From positions 1 to 47,240 of the forward strand of contig NZ_FLOC01000023.1 in assembly GCF_900089755.1 (NCBI RefSeq): a stretch of 47,240 bases of DNA, in the 5' to 3' direction. The position numbers and the translations under genes are program-made. The DNA comes from Marinomonas aquimarina (GTDB lineage: Bacteria; Pseudomonadota; Gammaproteobacteria; Pseudomonadales; Marinomonadaceae). Positions 34,435 through 44,448 of the stretch are shown here, piece after piece (the stretch's first letter is position 1; each line of letters opens with the position of its first letter). The notes below the pieces were generated by a model. That model worked only from the letters and a program-made list of their open reading frames with translations. It was not told where the DNA came from and searched no databases.

Positions 34435-36300
34435 ATGGCGGCGATTGATATCCCAGAAGTCCTAAAATTTATTGACAGTACCCCTCCTTTTTCGGGATTA
34501 ACCCATACCCAGCAAAAGCAGCTCCTATCTGGGGTTGAGATGACCTACGCCCGCCAAGGTGAAAAGATGAACTTGGAAGGCAACCAGGCCACCTTGCACT
34601 TGATTCGCCGTGGCGCCTGCGAGATCCGTTCCGCAAAAGGCGGTTTAGTGGATAAGCTGGCCGATGGCGACTGTTTTGGTATTTCCACGGTGCTAGAGCA
34701 GAACCCTGATGGGCTACAAGTGCTGGTATTAGAAGACAGCCTTATCTACCGCTTTCAAAAAGAAGGCTTTCAACAGTTGCTCCAAGAAAGCGAAGAATTT
34801 GCCTTATTCTTTGCTCACGCCCGCAGCAGTCGCTTGCGCAAGCTGTCCCGTGCCCATGCCACCGACTTGGCGGCACCAGCATTACAGCTGTCGACGGCCA
34901 TCAGTCAGATTATGTCGCGTAATTTGATCAGTGCTGGGGTGCAGGACACGGTTCAACAAGCCGCTGCGATCATGACCGAGGCGCGCGTCAGTTCTATCTT
35001 AGTGTTGCAGGAGCAACGCTTGGTCGGCATTGTCACCGACCGTGACTTGCGCTCGCGGGTACTGGCCATTGGCGCCTCGGCAGACTTACCCTTATCTGAG
35101 ATCATGACCTGCTCACCCACATCGATCGATGCCAAAAGTTTGGTGATGCACGCCCAGACCTTGATGAGTGAGAAAAACATTCACCACTTACCCGTGACTG
35201 AAGGCGATGGGGTGCCCGTGGGCATGGTCACCGCCGCGGATTTGTTACGCCATCAGGAGTTGAGCCCATTACTCTTGATCAACCAGATTAACCGCCAAAC
35301 CGATATCACCAGCCTACGAGAAGTCTGTCAGCAGCTGAATACCTTGATTGTGAACTTAATCCTAACGGATATGAAAACCACCGATCTGGGCAATGTGATC
35401 GCCGCCATCAGTGACAGCTTAACGCGACGTATTATTGAGCTGGGCATGGATCGCTATGGTCCCGCGCCGCTGCCGTTTCAGTTCTTAGTATTCGGTTCTC
35501 AAGCGCGTAAAGATCAATCCCTTGGCAGCGATCAGGACAATGGCATGATGTTGTCGCGTCAACCGAACGCAGACGAAGCCGAGTATTTTGCGAAGTTGGC
35601 ACAATTTGTCTGTGACGGCCTGGCGCAATGTGGCATTCGCTCTTGCCCTGGGGACATTATGGCCTCGAATCCCAAATGGCGTATGACTCAAGAGGGCTGG
35701 CAACAGGCCTTCGCCAACTGGATCGAAGCCAGCTCGCCATCGTCGTTGCTTAACGCTAGTATCTTCTTTGATATTCGCTGTGTCTATGGCGAGGATGATG
35801 GCGTACAACAGTTGCTGCAAAACATGCAAGCACGGGTCGCTAAGTCCTCTTTGTTCCTTGCCACCTTGACCCGCGCCGCGACCGTGACCAAGCCGCCGAT
35901 TGGCTTTTTCCGTAATTTCTTGTTGGAGTCCTCTGGCGAGCACAAACATCAGTTGGATTTAAAGCATCAAGGTTTGGCGTTGATCAACGATCTGGCGCGC
36001 ATCTATGGCTTAGGCTGCAAGCGCTATCATGTGGGCACCAAAGAGCGTCTGGAGCAGGCCGCTCGAGAGAAACTGATGGGACTCGATGTGGCACGCAACC
36101 TCATGGATGCTTGGGATGAGCTGAATGAGCTGCGTTTGCAAGCGCAACGCCAGCACTGGCAAAACACGGGGGAGCCCAGTGCCTACCTTGACCCCAGTGA
36201 GCTGAGTTCGCTAGAGCGCAAACATTTGAAGTCCACCTTTGCCATCATTGCCGATGGCCAAACCGCCGCACTACAGCGTTATGCACGAGGGTATGCGTAA
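34435..36300 (+). CDS. cNMP-binding, CBS and DUF294 nucleotidyltransferase-like protein
   Basis: This 621-residue soluble protein has a cyclic-nucleotide-binding-like domain (about 15-130), two CBS motifs (about 165-285, including SRNLISAGVQDTVQQAA and HHLPVTEGDGVPVGMVTA), and a DUF294 nucleotidyltransferase-like domain with the motif FGSQARKDQSLGSDQDNG. A helical DUF294_C domain follows (about 470-615). The fold recalls the nucleotidyltransferase of GlnD, but no substrate is known. It overlaps the exonuclease gene by one base (TAATG), an arrangement seen elsewhere with acetate-metabolism genes. The start lacks a strong ribosome site. Confidence 0.88.
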   Translation: MAAIDIPEVLKFIDSTPPFSGLTHTQQKQLLSGVEMTYARQGEKMNLEGNQATLHLIRRGACEIRSAKGGLVDKLADGDCFGISTVLEQNPDGLQVLVLEDSLIYRFQKEGFQQLLQESEEFALFFAHARSSRLRKLSRAHATDLAAPALQLSTAISQIMSRNLISAGVQDTVQQAAAIMTEARVSSILVLQEQRLVGIVTDRDLRSRVLAIGASADLPLSEIMTCSPTSIDAKSLVMHAQTLMSEKNIHHLPVTEGDGVPVGMVTAADLLRHQELSPLLLINQINRQTDITSLREVCQQLNTLIVNLILTDMKTTDLGNVIAAISDSLTRRIIELGMDRYGPAPLPFQFLVFGSQARKDQSLGSDQDNGMMLSRQPNADEAEYFAKLAQFVCDGLAQCGIRSCPGDIMASNPKWRMTQEGWQQAFANWIEASSPSSLLNASIFFDIRCVYGEDDGVQQLLQNMQARVAKSSLFLATLTRAATVTKPPIGFFRNFLLESSGEHKHQLDLKHQGLALINDLARIYGLGCKRYHVGTKERLEQAAREKLMGLDVARNLMDAWDELNELRLQAQRQHWQNTGEPSAYLDPSELSSLERKHLKSTFAIIADGQTAALQRYARGYA

Positions 36301-36980
36301 TGCCAAAACGCTTTTTTCAAGCCTTTGATCGTTGGCGCGAGCATCGTGATATTAAAACCAAGCCTTGGCACGAGCATTCCTACTTTGTGCTGGATATGGA
36401 AACCACAGGGCTGGATCCTAAGCAAAATCAGGTGATCAGTTTGGGCTGGGTGTTAGTGGAAAACGGCGCCATTCAGTTGGATACAGCACAGCACTTATTG
36501 CTCGACTCGGCGCAAATTGACGATATCAGTGTCGGCATTCATATGATCACCGAATCCGACGTTATGGAGCAAGGGCGTCGCCATGCCAGTGTGTTGCGCT
36601 ATCTGCGCCAGATTATGAAAGATAAGGTGTTGGTGGTGCATTACTCACCGCTGGAGCTGGGATTCTTAAAGTCCCTGTGGCAGACCCAGCCAATGCCGGC
36701 GTTGGCATTTGACTGGATCGATACCATGCAGCTAGAGATGCAACGCCGAAGCCGTGCCCAAGAAGTGATCGCTGAAGGGGGCTATCGCTTAGGCCCTTGT
36801 CGTGAGCGCTACGGCTTACCGGACTATCCTGGCCATGATGCGCTCACCGATGCCATGGCCACAGCTGAGCTGCTCTTAGCGCAGGTGGCACACTTTAATG
36901 GTCATGAACCCAGTTTGCAGGAATTGGTGCGCATGGGCGGTGGCCGCATGCGCTTATCATCAAATAACAAATCACAATAA
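36300..36980 (+). CDS. DnaQ-like 3'-5' exonuclease
   Basis: This 226-residue protein carries a DEDDh-type nuclease domain. Exo I reads VLDMETTGLDP, exo II is VVHYSPLELGFL, and exo III is GHDALTDAMATAELLL. In exo II the usual Asp appears as Glu, which seems common in this DUF294-associated subgroup but could lower activity. It resembles the proofreading epsilon subunit but lacks its polymerase-binding tail. It is coupled to the DUF294 gene by a one-base overlap and is convergent with the phosphoesterase gene, 4 nt away. Confidence 0.87.
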   Translation: MPKRFFQAFDRWREHRDIKTKPWHEHSYFVLDMETTGLDPKQNQVISLGWVLVENGAIQLDTAQHLLLDSAQIDDISVGIHMITESDVMEQGRRHASVLRYLRQIMKDKVLVVHYSPLELGFLKSLWQTQPMPALAFDWIDTMQLEMQRRSRAQEVIAEGGYRLGPCRERYGLPDYPGHDALTDAMATAELLLAQVAHFNGHEPSLQELVRMGGGRMRLSSNNKSQ

Positions 36981-36984
36981 AGGA

Positions 36985-37782
36985 TTACGCCAAGGACGGC
37001 GATGACTCTAGGGTCTCATGAGCCGGCTCGGACGCTAAAAAGCAAGGTTGCTCGGACCAATGCAGCAGCTGTAATTCACCACTCTCGTGCTCTACGAGCG
37101 CGGTACAATGTTCCACCCAATCCCCATCATTGCAATACAGCACATCCTCTTGACGTTGGAAGCGAGCAAAATGAATATGGCCGCCAATGTAGCCGTCCAG
37201 TTTCTTATTGCGCGCAGTCTTAATCGCGGCACTTTCAAAGCGTGTGATAAATTCCTGAGCCTTGCCGACATGCTGTTTTAAATAGCCCGCTAGCGACCAG
37301 TAGGGGCGCCCAAAGAGTCGTCTGATACGGTTGATATGGCGATTTAATGCCAGCATTAAACCATGAGCCTTATCGCCAATGGCGAGCATAATTGGGCTGA
37401 TTTTTACCATCTGATCGAACTCGTCGCCATGGCTGACCAAAAAGCGGCGACCGTCTGCGGTGGTGTGAATCGCCTGTTGTTGCAAGGCGACGCCAGAGAG
37501 CGTTTGGCCACAAAATTGACGGAAGAAAGCATCGTGGTTACCGGGAATGTAGACCACTTTCGTGCCTTGTTTCGCCAAGCTCAAAATACGCTGCACGACC
37601 TGCTGTTGCACATCACTAAAATACGCACGTTTGCGCATTTCGATCAGGTCGACAATATCACCCACTAAATACAGGGTTTCGGTATCAATGTTGTGAAGAA
37701 AGTCGAGTAAATGCTCTGCTTGGCATGACTTGGTACCAAGATGGACATCGGAAATAAAAACTGCGCGAAATTGAGTGTTCAT
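36985..37782 (-). CDS. UDP-2,3-diacylglucosamine diphosphatase-like metallophosphoesterase
   Basis: This 265-residue calcineurin-like enzyme has all five metal motifs: FISDVHLG, VGDIVDL, IPGNHD, VSHGDEFD and GGHIHFA. This pattern fits the LpxH-like branch that cleaves UDP-2,3-diacylglucosamine in lipid A synthesis. It also fits the broader LpxH2 family, whose members are often not essential. No other lipid A genes are adjacent, so the specific substrate is uncertain. Confidence 0.85.
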   Translation of the reverse strand: MNTQFRAVFISDVHLGTKSCQAEHLLDFLHNIDTETLYLVGDIVDLIEMRKRAYFSDVQQQVVQRILSLAKQGTKVVYIPGNHDAFFRQFCGQTLSGVALQQQAIHTTADGRRFLVSHGDEFDQMVKISPIMLAIGDKAHGLMLALNRHINRIRRLFGRPYWSLAGYLKQHVGKAQEFITRFESAAIKTARNKKLDGYIGGHIHFARFQRQEDVLYCNDGDWVEHCTALVEHESGELQLLHWSEQPCFLASEPAHETLESSPSLA

Positions 37783-37866
37783 ATTTTCAGGCCTCTCTAG
37801 CGGATAGTTTTAGGCTAGAGGGCAAACATGACGCTTTCGTGAAGTCTTGGTGTCGAAATGATGAGA

Positions 37867-39654
37867 CTAGCCGCAGCAACGGTTACGTTGGTCGCTCTCG
37901 TCTTCTTCATAGTGGTATTGATAAGGTTGCTGATAGATGCGGTTGCCGCCACGCTCTTTGGCAGACTTCTTCGCTTGGGCCGCTAACTCGGCAACAAAGT
38001 GATGACTGTCACACACTTTAGGATTAGGGTTCACCACGCCGACGGCGAGGCTGAGAATATCAAAAAGCTGATACTCACCGTCGCGCCCTTTGGTCCAAAT
38101 ACCGCCGGCCTCCAGCTCAGCGGGCGCGTAGAATTGCACCACTTCGTGAGCAAAGCGATCCAAGATCGCCTGACACTGTTGGCACCAATTGTCATCGTTA
38201 AAGATCACCACGAAGTCATCGCCGCCCACATGACCAATGAAATTAAAGTCAGGCGTGACCACGCTGCGCAAAATGCTGCCCAGCAGTTGAATGATGGCAT
38301 CCCCCTTGGCGTAACCGTAATAATCGTTAAACGGCTTAAAGTTATTGAGGTCAAAGTAGGCCACATAGAAATCGTGTTCGGCCAACAAGCGGCGATTGAT
38401 CTCGTGGTTAATGGGCACGTTACCGGGTAACAGGGTTAATGGATTGGAGTAGGTGGCATTCTGAATCTTCAACTCAGTGATACGCTTGAGAAGATCCTTT
38501 AAATGACCAATACCCAAATACAGGCCATCTCGTACGATCAAGATTTCATTGTTCAGCAGGTCGGTTTCCTGCTCAGTAAACATGGTCGACACACTGGCTA
38601 AAGATATGGTGCTTTCCACGATCAGCACATCCGTGGAGGTCACGGCCAGCGCGGGTTTGTTTTCGTACAGCGCACGACCATAGGGCGTGGAGAACAGCTC
38701 ATGCAGGGCATGACGACGAATCAAACCGATCGGTTTGCCGTGTTTTAACACGGGCAGCGCAAAGATGTCTTTGTTGTGTTTGAACAGTTGCGCCACATCA
38801 CTCAGCGGTCGTGTGCTGTCCACATAAATCGATTGCTGGCACAGGGTCTGTACCGTTTCCCCATGTTCAGCATGAAAACGGCGACGTTGGCTGGCCTGAT
38901 TGATCAGGTAATCATTCGGGGCCGTATCTGGCTGAGCGCTAGGGTAATGTAAGTAGAAGCCTTGGCCGTAGCGCACGCCCAATTCTAATAATTGATCCAG
39001 CTCTTGCTGACGCTCAATGCCTTCAGCGACTAACGAACAGCGTAAGCGTTGCGCGATATTAATGATCGAGCGCACAAACTCACGCTTCACCTCATCGCGA
39101 TCAATGCCTTCAATAAAGTGTTTGTCGAGTTTGACGATATTAGGGCGTACTTCAGACCATAGACGCAGGCCAGAGTAGCCAGCGCCTAGATCATCAATAG
39201 CGACTTGGAAGCCCATTTCGCGATAGTGCTCAACGCTTTGATGCGTCAGGCCATTTTGATCGTACGGATGTTGCTCGGACAGTTCGATGACAATATTGCT
39301 TTGACTAATCCCCAGTTCATTGAGAATCGACAGGGTCATGCCTTTTTGATGATCGGGTGAACTCAGTAGGGAGGCACTGACATTGAGGAACAATTGCCCC
39401 GGAAGCTGAAGTTCCACAAAACGGGAAATGGCGCGGGCACGGCACAAAAGTTCTAATTCGTGCAGGCGACCTTGTGCTTGAGCAAAGGGAAATAAAACGT
39501 CCGGTCGGTGCAGCTCGGTACCTTCTGGACCACGTGATAATGCCTCGTAGCCATAAGTGTGGCCACTGGTTAAATCATAAATCGGCTGGAATAGAGGGGT
39601 GATTAAACCGTCCTCTAAAATCTGATTTAGTAACTCAGCATTGTCTCGTTGCAT
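37867..39654 (-). CDS. EAL-CBS-GGDEF c-di-GMP enzyme
   Basis: This 595-residue cytoplasmic protein has an uncommon order: EAL first (EALSRG at about 37-42; ELSEQ, DDLGAGYSGL, KLDKHF, AEGIER), then a CBS pair (about 260-390), then GGDEF last (GHVGGDDFVVIF). The EAL catalytic residues look intact. The GGDEF motif is GGDDF, which may still be active or may serve to bind GTP; no RxxD inhibitory site precedes it. CBS domains usually sense adenine nucleotides, so the protein may link energy state to c-di-GMP. A TTG-initiated frame extends to 39726; the ATG at 39654 fits the family start better. Confidence 0.88.
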   Translation of the reverse strand: MQRDNAELLNQILEDGLITPLFQPIYDLTSGHTYGYEALSRGPEGTELHRPDVLFPFAQAQGRLHELELLCRARAISRFVELQLPGQLFLNVSASLLSSPDHQKGMTLSILNELGISQSNIVIELSEQHPYDQNGLTHQSVEHYREMGFQVAIDDLGAGYSGLRLWSEVRPNIVKLDKHFIEGIDRDEVKREFVRSIINIAQRLRCSLVAEGIERQQELDQLLELGVRYGQGFYLHYPSAQPDTAPNDYLINQASQRRRFHAEHGETVQTLCQQSIYVDSTRPLSDVAQLFKHNKDIFALPVLKHGKPIGLIRRHALHELFSTPYGRALYENKPALAVTSTDVLIVESTISLASVSTMFTEQETDLLNNEILIVRDGLYLGIGHLKDLLKRITELKIQNATYSNPLTLLPGNVPINHEINRRLLAEHDFYVAYFDLNNFKPFNDYYGYAKGDAIIQLLGSILRSVVTPDFNFIGHVGGDDFVVIFNDDNWCQQCQAILDRFAHEVVQFYAPAELEAGGIWTKGRDGEYQLFDILSLAVGVVNPNPKVCDSHHFVAELAAQAKKSAKERGGNRIYQQPYQYHYEEDESDQRNRCCG

Positions 39655-39900
39655 TTCCGTATCGCTACCATTCGCCAAGGGATATGAGCGGTATGGTATG
39701 AACAAATGATGACAGTTATATGACAAATAGAGTGAGAGAAATGAGAATCAGGTGGTTTTCATTTGCTGGTTTAGCGTGTGATGTTCGCACTGAGTATGGC
39801 GTCTGAGGAGGGCGCTCGTTATGCTGATCGTTTGTTGTTTTTACTCTGTGATCAGTAACGAAGGCTGGCAATGACTTGCCAAGCAAGGGAGACCCGAAGA

Positions 39901-40071
39901 TTAGTGCGCTGGGTTGCCTTGTAGTGGAGCAGAAGTCGTACGGTTACCAGAAGTTAGCGCAGCTTTGATACGTGCTGTTAGAGATTTAACCGCAGCGGCA
40001 ATGTAGTTACGACGTAGTTCGTAAGCGCGTTCAACGTAGAATTCAGTGTCTAAGTTATCGATGTTGTTCAT
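39901..40071 (-). CDS. Small hypothetical protein, 56 residues
   Basis: A short frame with a strong TTGGAGAAC ribosome site before the ATG at 40071. It encodes a basic helical segment (YVERAYELRRNYIAAAVKSLTARIKAALTSG) after an acidic start, with a Gly/Pro-rich tail. Such short basic helical proteins with an ELRR-type motif occur in many proteobacteria and often respond to stress, but I cannot name this family safely. A longer frame to 40128 has no ribosome site. An FNR-like box lies 120 bp upstream. Confidence 0.7.
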   Translation of the reverse strand: MNNIDNLDTEFYVERAYELRRNYIAAAVKSLTARIKAALTSGNRTTSAPLQGNPAH

Positions 40072-40190
40072 AATGTTCTCCAAAAAATTAACTGTGTTTC
40101 GATGATTTGTATGGTACGTATCGACCACAAAATAGACAAACGATCAAATTTCAGTAGATACTTGAGAAAAACTAAACTAACTCGATAAAG

Positions 40191-40204
40191 TTCATATAAA
40201 TCAA
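40191..40204. promoter_or_regulatory. FNR/ANR-like box
   Basis: TTCATATAAATCAA matches the FNR consensus TTGATNNNNATCAA at 9 of 10 defined positions. It lies 120 bp upstream of the 56-residue gene and just past the AraC regulator's stop. In such AT-rich DNA a chance match is possible. Confidence 0.3.
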
Positions 40205-40217
40205 TTTTTTGTGTTTT

Positions 40218-41081
40218 TTAATTTTGTCTTTCTAGGGCTTGTCGGTACTGCCCAGGGGTGATTTTTTCACATCGTTTAAAAAATCTTGAGAAATAGCCAG
40301 GGTCTTTAAAGCCGAGATCGTAGGCAATCTCTTCCACAGACTTTTGCGTATAGATCAAATTGCGCTTCGCTTCCAGTAACAAATGCTCATGCACCAGCTG
40401 AATCACCGTTTTGCCGTAGGCCTGTAGCGTCAGGCGATTGAGCTTTTTCTCCGAGACATTTAACGCGCTAGCGTAGGCGCTGAGCTTCCAGTGCTCGGCC
40501 AAATGCTGATTCACCAAGCTTTTCAAACGCTGCAAAGTGAGGTCGTCGTGACTTTGATGTTGTGCGTGTCGTGTTGAGTGGTGACGCTCAATAAACACTA
40601 AGATGGCTTTTAATAGGTGCTCTATCAGCTGCGTTTTATGGCTCTTTACACGCTGGAACTCATATTCCATCAGGTTCAATAATTGCCATAGATGCTGAAA
40701 GTCTTCTTGCTCATGATTCAGGTCAATACAATCGGCAGCCCTTAAAAAGGCGGCATTGGCGAAGTCGGTGCTCAGCATGGCATCTGAAATCGACAGCACG
40801 CGACCATCTGTCTGTGGGGCAAAGCGAAAACTATGGACCGTCCCAGGTGGAATAATGATGCCCCAACAGCCTTCTAAAAAGCGTTTGTCGGTGTCCATTT
40901 GCAGCTGTACCGAACCACTCTTAAGCAACAGTATTTGCAATAACTGAGTGTGTTGGTGTGCCTTGATATGCCAACCTAAGTCACTACTGCGTGCCTCAAT
41001 GTCTTCGATATGAACGAAGTCTGGATTATCGATCCAGCGTCCTTCACCGTACAGAGCAAACTGCGGAATAGTGTGTTTCAT
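40218..41081 (-). CDS. pobR: AraC-family regulator of pobA (PobR type)
   Basis: This is a 287-residue regulator with an N-terminal cupin sensor (about 15-110; HQHTQLLQILLLKSGSVQLQM and IIPPGTVHSF). At the C-terminus (about 185-285) are two helix-turn-helix motifs: WKLSAYASALNVSEKKLNRLTLQAYGK and VEEIAYDLGFKDPGYFSRFFKR. It is divergent from pobA, the standard arrangement for the AraC-type PobR that activates pobA with 4-hydroxybenzoate. The gene name rests on this context. The frame extends to 41141, but the ATG at 41081 (KHTIPQFALYGE) matches the family N-terminus. Confidence 0.83.
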   Translation of the reverse strand: MKHTIPQFALYGEGRWIDNPDFVHIEDIEARSSDLGWHIKAHQHTQLLQILLLKSGSVQLQMDTDKRFLEGCWGIIIPPGTVHSFRFAPQTDGRVLSISDAMLSTDFANAAFLRAADCIDLNHEQEDFQHLWQLLNLMEYEFQRVKSHKTQLIEHLLKAILVFIERHHSTRHAQHQSHDDLTLQRLKSLVNQHLAEHWKLSAYASALNVSEKKLNRLTLQAYGKTVIQLVHEHLLLEAKRNLIYTQKSVEEIAYDLGFKDPGYFSRFFKRCEKITPGQYRQALERQN

Positions 41082-41221
41082 AATGTTTTTTTTAACTTTT
41101 CTAAAAAATGAATGCTTATGCGAAAAATAAATAATGCGCATAAAAATAAGTTAAATTGATAAAAATCCAACTTTTTGTCTATAAAATGCTTTTATAAGTA
41201 TATTTTTATTAAATCTTACCC

Positions 41222-41254
41222 TGTCCGAAAAGTACAATTTTATGTCCTAAAAGT
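41222..41254 (+). promoter_or_regulatory. Candidate PobR operator (21-bp-spaced direct repeat)
   Basis: TGTCCGAAAAGT (41222-41233) and TGTCCTAAAAGT (41243-41254) differ at one of 12 positions and start exactly 21 bp apart, two helical turns. This is the usual layout for AraC-family activators. The pair lies in the pobR-pobA divergent region about 30 bp upstream of a TATTAG -10 candidate (41284-41289) that lacks a good -35, as expected for an activator-dependent promoter. Confidence 0.6.
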
Positions 41255-41320
41255 TCCTGCTTTTTTGTCGCCAGCTTAGCCACTATTAGGTGATCAAAAC
41301 GTGATATCGAACAAAAATAA

Positions 41321-42538
<1,218 letters not shown>

Positions 42539-42563
42539 GACATTTATTTTATTCGCTTTTGAT

Positions 42564-42593
42564 AAAGGCCACCTTTTATAGGTGGCCTTTTTT
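42564..42593 (+). terminator. Intrinsic terminator after pobA
   Basis: AAAGGCCACCT pairs perfectly with AGGTGGCCTTT around a TTTAT loop, followed by more T residues. It isolates pobA from the downstream TRAP operon. Confidence 0.9.
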
Positions 42594-42603
42594 ATTCCTG
42601 TAA

Positions 42604-42615
42604 CATTCTAGAATG
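42604..42615. promoter_or_regulatory. Palindrome upstream of the TRAP operon
   Basis: CATTCTAGAATG is a perfect 12-bp palindrome, and a third half-site copy GCATTCTA follows 3 bp later. It lies about 180 bp before dctP. It could be an operator for an unlinked regulator of the transporter. Confidence 0.4.
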
Positions 42616-42796
42616 CTGCATTCTATGAGATATGCATTATTTGTTTTAAATATAATTGTTTAGTATTCCTACTATCAAATTTTCAAATACTTAACCCCAA
42701 TAACTAATTTTCAATGCTTGTCCTAGGTTGCTAGTTTTAGACCGCCAATGATGAATTGATTAGAACAGTAATAAGAAATAGATTAGGGGCGTCATT

Positions 42797-43825
42797 ATGA
42801 AAAAAATAATAAAGCAAACAGCCGTTGTGGCCGTTGCTACGACTGCGTTAATGCAAGCGAATGTTCAAGCAGCGGATTACACGTTGCGTTTCGCACACTT
42901 CTTTCCTGCGGTAGCAGGTCAGCAAAAAGACATTTTCGACAAATGGGCGGAAGCGATTGAAACACAATCCAACGGCCGTATTGAAGTGGAAATGTACCCT
43001 TCATCGACCCTGGCGAAGCCACCTGCGTTATACGATGCGGCGAAACACCGTATTGCCGACGTTGTGGTAACGGTACAGGGTTACACCGCGAACCGCTTTC
43101 CGCTGACACAAATCGTTGAGCTGCCAGGGGTGGTGCAAAGTGCCGCACAGGGCTCTTGTGTCCTACAAAGCATCTATGATGAAGGTTTCCTAGATAAGGA
43201 ATACCGTGATACCAAGCCTCTGTTCCTCTTCACACACGGACCAGGTGGTATCCACACAGTAGACAAAGAAATCAACTCACCTGAAGACTTAGAAGGTTTG
43301 CGCATTCGTCGTCCTACGGCAGTGGTCGCGAAGATTCTAGAAGGCCTAGGCGCTCAGCCTGTGGGTATGCCGGCACCAGATTCTTACCAATCTGCACAGC
43401 GTGGCGTGATCGATGGTGTGTCGCTGCCTTGGGAAGGTCAGTACACATTCCGTCTAAACGAGCTAACACCACACCACACTGAAGTAGGTGGTCTGTACAC
43501 GCTGTCGTTTGTGGCAACGATGAACAAATCCTTTTACAACAAGCTACCAGCGGATCTGAAAAAAGTCATCGACGATAACTCAGGTATGGATTGGGCGAAG
43601 ATTGCCGCGGCATCATTTGATCGCCTAGATGCTGAGGGTCGTAAGCAAGCCTTAGAAATGGGTCACAAAATCAACGTGATCGAAGGCGGCGCGGAAAACC
43701 CTCGCTGGAAACCTGTGTTGTACCAAGCAACGGAAGATTACCTAGCTGAGCTTGAGAAGAAACGTCTGCCTGCGCATAAAGTCTACGCGCGTGCGATGGA
43801 ATTGAGCCAAACGACTTGTAAATAA
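42797..43825 (+). CDS. dctP: TRAP transporter DctP-type solute-binding protein
   Basis: This is a 342-residue periplasmic receptor. A signal peptide (about residues 1-25, cut after NVQA) precedes the typical TRAP start YTLRFAHFFPAVAGQQKDIFDKWAEAIE. GLRIRRPTAVVAKILEGLGAQPVGMP contains the conserved Arg that pairs with a substrate carboxylate. It is first in a dctP-dctQ-dctM operon. Its position after pobA suggests an aromatic acid substrate, but that is inference only. Confidence 0.92.
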   Translation: MKKIIKQTAVVAVATTALMQANVQAADYTLRFAHFFPAVAGQQKDIFDKWAEAIETQSNGRIEVEMYPSSTLAKPPALYDAAKHRIADVVVTVQGYTANRFPLTQIVELPGVVQSAAQGSCVLQSIYDEGFLDKEYRDTKPLFLFTHGPGGIHTVDKEINSPEDLEGLRIRRPTAVVAKILEGLGAQPVGMPAPDSYQSAQRGVIDGVSLPWEGQYTFRLNELTPHHTEVGGLYTLSFVATMNKSFYNKLPADLKKVIDDNSGMDWAKIAAASFDRLDAEGRKQALEMGHKINVIEGGAENPRWKPVLYQATEDYLAELEKKRLPAHKVYARAMELSQTTCK

Positions 43826-43842
43826 TCTTTCCTGCGTGTCCC

Positions 43843-43867
43843 GACAGTGCCGGTTCTAGGCACTGTC
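43843..43867. promoter_or_regulatory. Intercistronic hairpin between dctP and dctQ
   Basis: GACAGTGCC (43843-43851) and GGCACTGTC (43859-43867) form a perfect 9-bp stem with a 7-nt loop, 18 nt after the dctP stop. There is no U-run. Like the hairpin at 8247-8270, it probably stabilises or partly ends the receptor message. Confidence 0.65.
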
Positions 43868-43932
43868 CTTATCAATAGCCAGCTCTATCCCCTTGGCGAA
43901 GGGCTGGCCGTTGTATTTCTTCGGAGTTAGTT

Positions 43933-44448
43933 ATGAATTCACTTTCTCGTGTATTTGGCAAGCTGACGCTACTAATGCACTGGATTGGTGGCGTATTCTT
44001 GATTGGGATGATGTTCTCAACCTTGTTAGACGTTATCACACGAGGGTTGTTCTCCCTTACGGATGGAGCCGTCGACTGGACCTTTATTGGCGGTGTGGAG
44101 CTGGTGAAATACTTCCTGCTGTTCACCGTGCTGTTTATCTTGCCACATTCTGTGAGCCGTTCTCAGGTGATTGTGGACTTATTTACCGATCACTTCAGTG
44201 AGCGCAAAAAGCAACTGTTTGAAGCCTTCTACATGTTGTGTTTCGCGTTCCTTGGTGGCGCCATGAGCTACAGCTTCTATCACCTGATTGATGAAGCGGC
44301 GATGAGCTACGAGACCACTCAAGACTTACTGATTCCTATGACGTATTTCTACGGCGTTGCGACCTTTGCAACGGCGATGCTGTTCCTATCTGCCCTGTTG
44401 AATGCGTTTTCATTAGTGTTTACGAAAAAGAAAGGTGATGACGCATGA
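43933..44448 (+). CDS. dctQ: TRAP transporter small permease subunit
   Basis: This is a 171-residue membrane protein with four predicted helices. It shows the DctQ pattern: LLMHWIGGVFLIGMMFSTLLDVITRG, then GGVELVKYFLLFTVLFILPHSVSR, then the later helices. It has a CGGAG ribosome site. The stop overlaps dctM by ATGA, so the two membrane subunits are translationally coupled. Confidence 0.92.
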   Translation: MNSLSRVFGKLTLLMHWIGGVFLIGMMFSTLLDVITRGLFSLTDGAVDWTFIGGVELVKYFLLFTVLFILPHSVSRSQVIVDLFTDHFSERKKQLFEAFYMLCFAFLGGAMSYSFYHLIDEAAMSYETTQDLLIPMTYFYGVATFATAMLFLSALLNAFSLVFTKKKGDDA

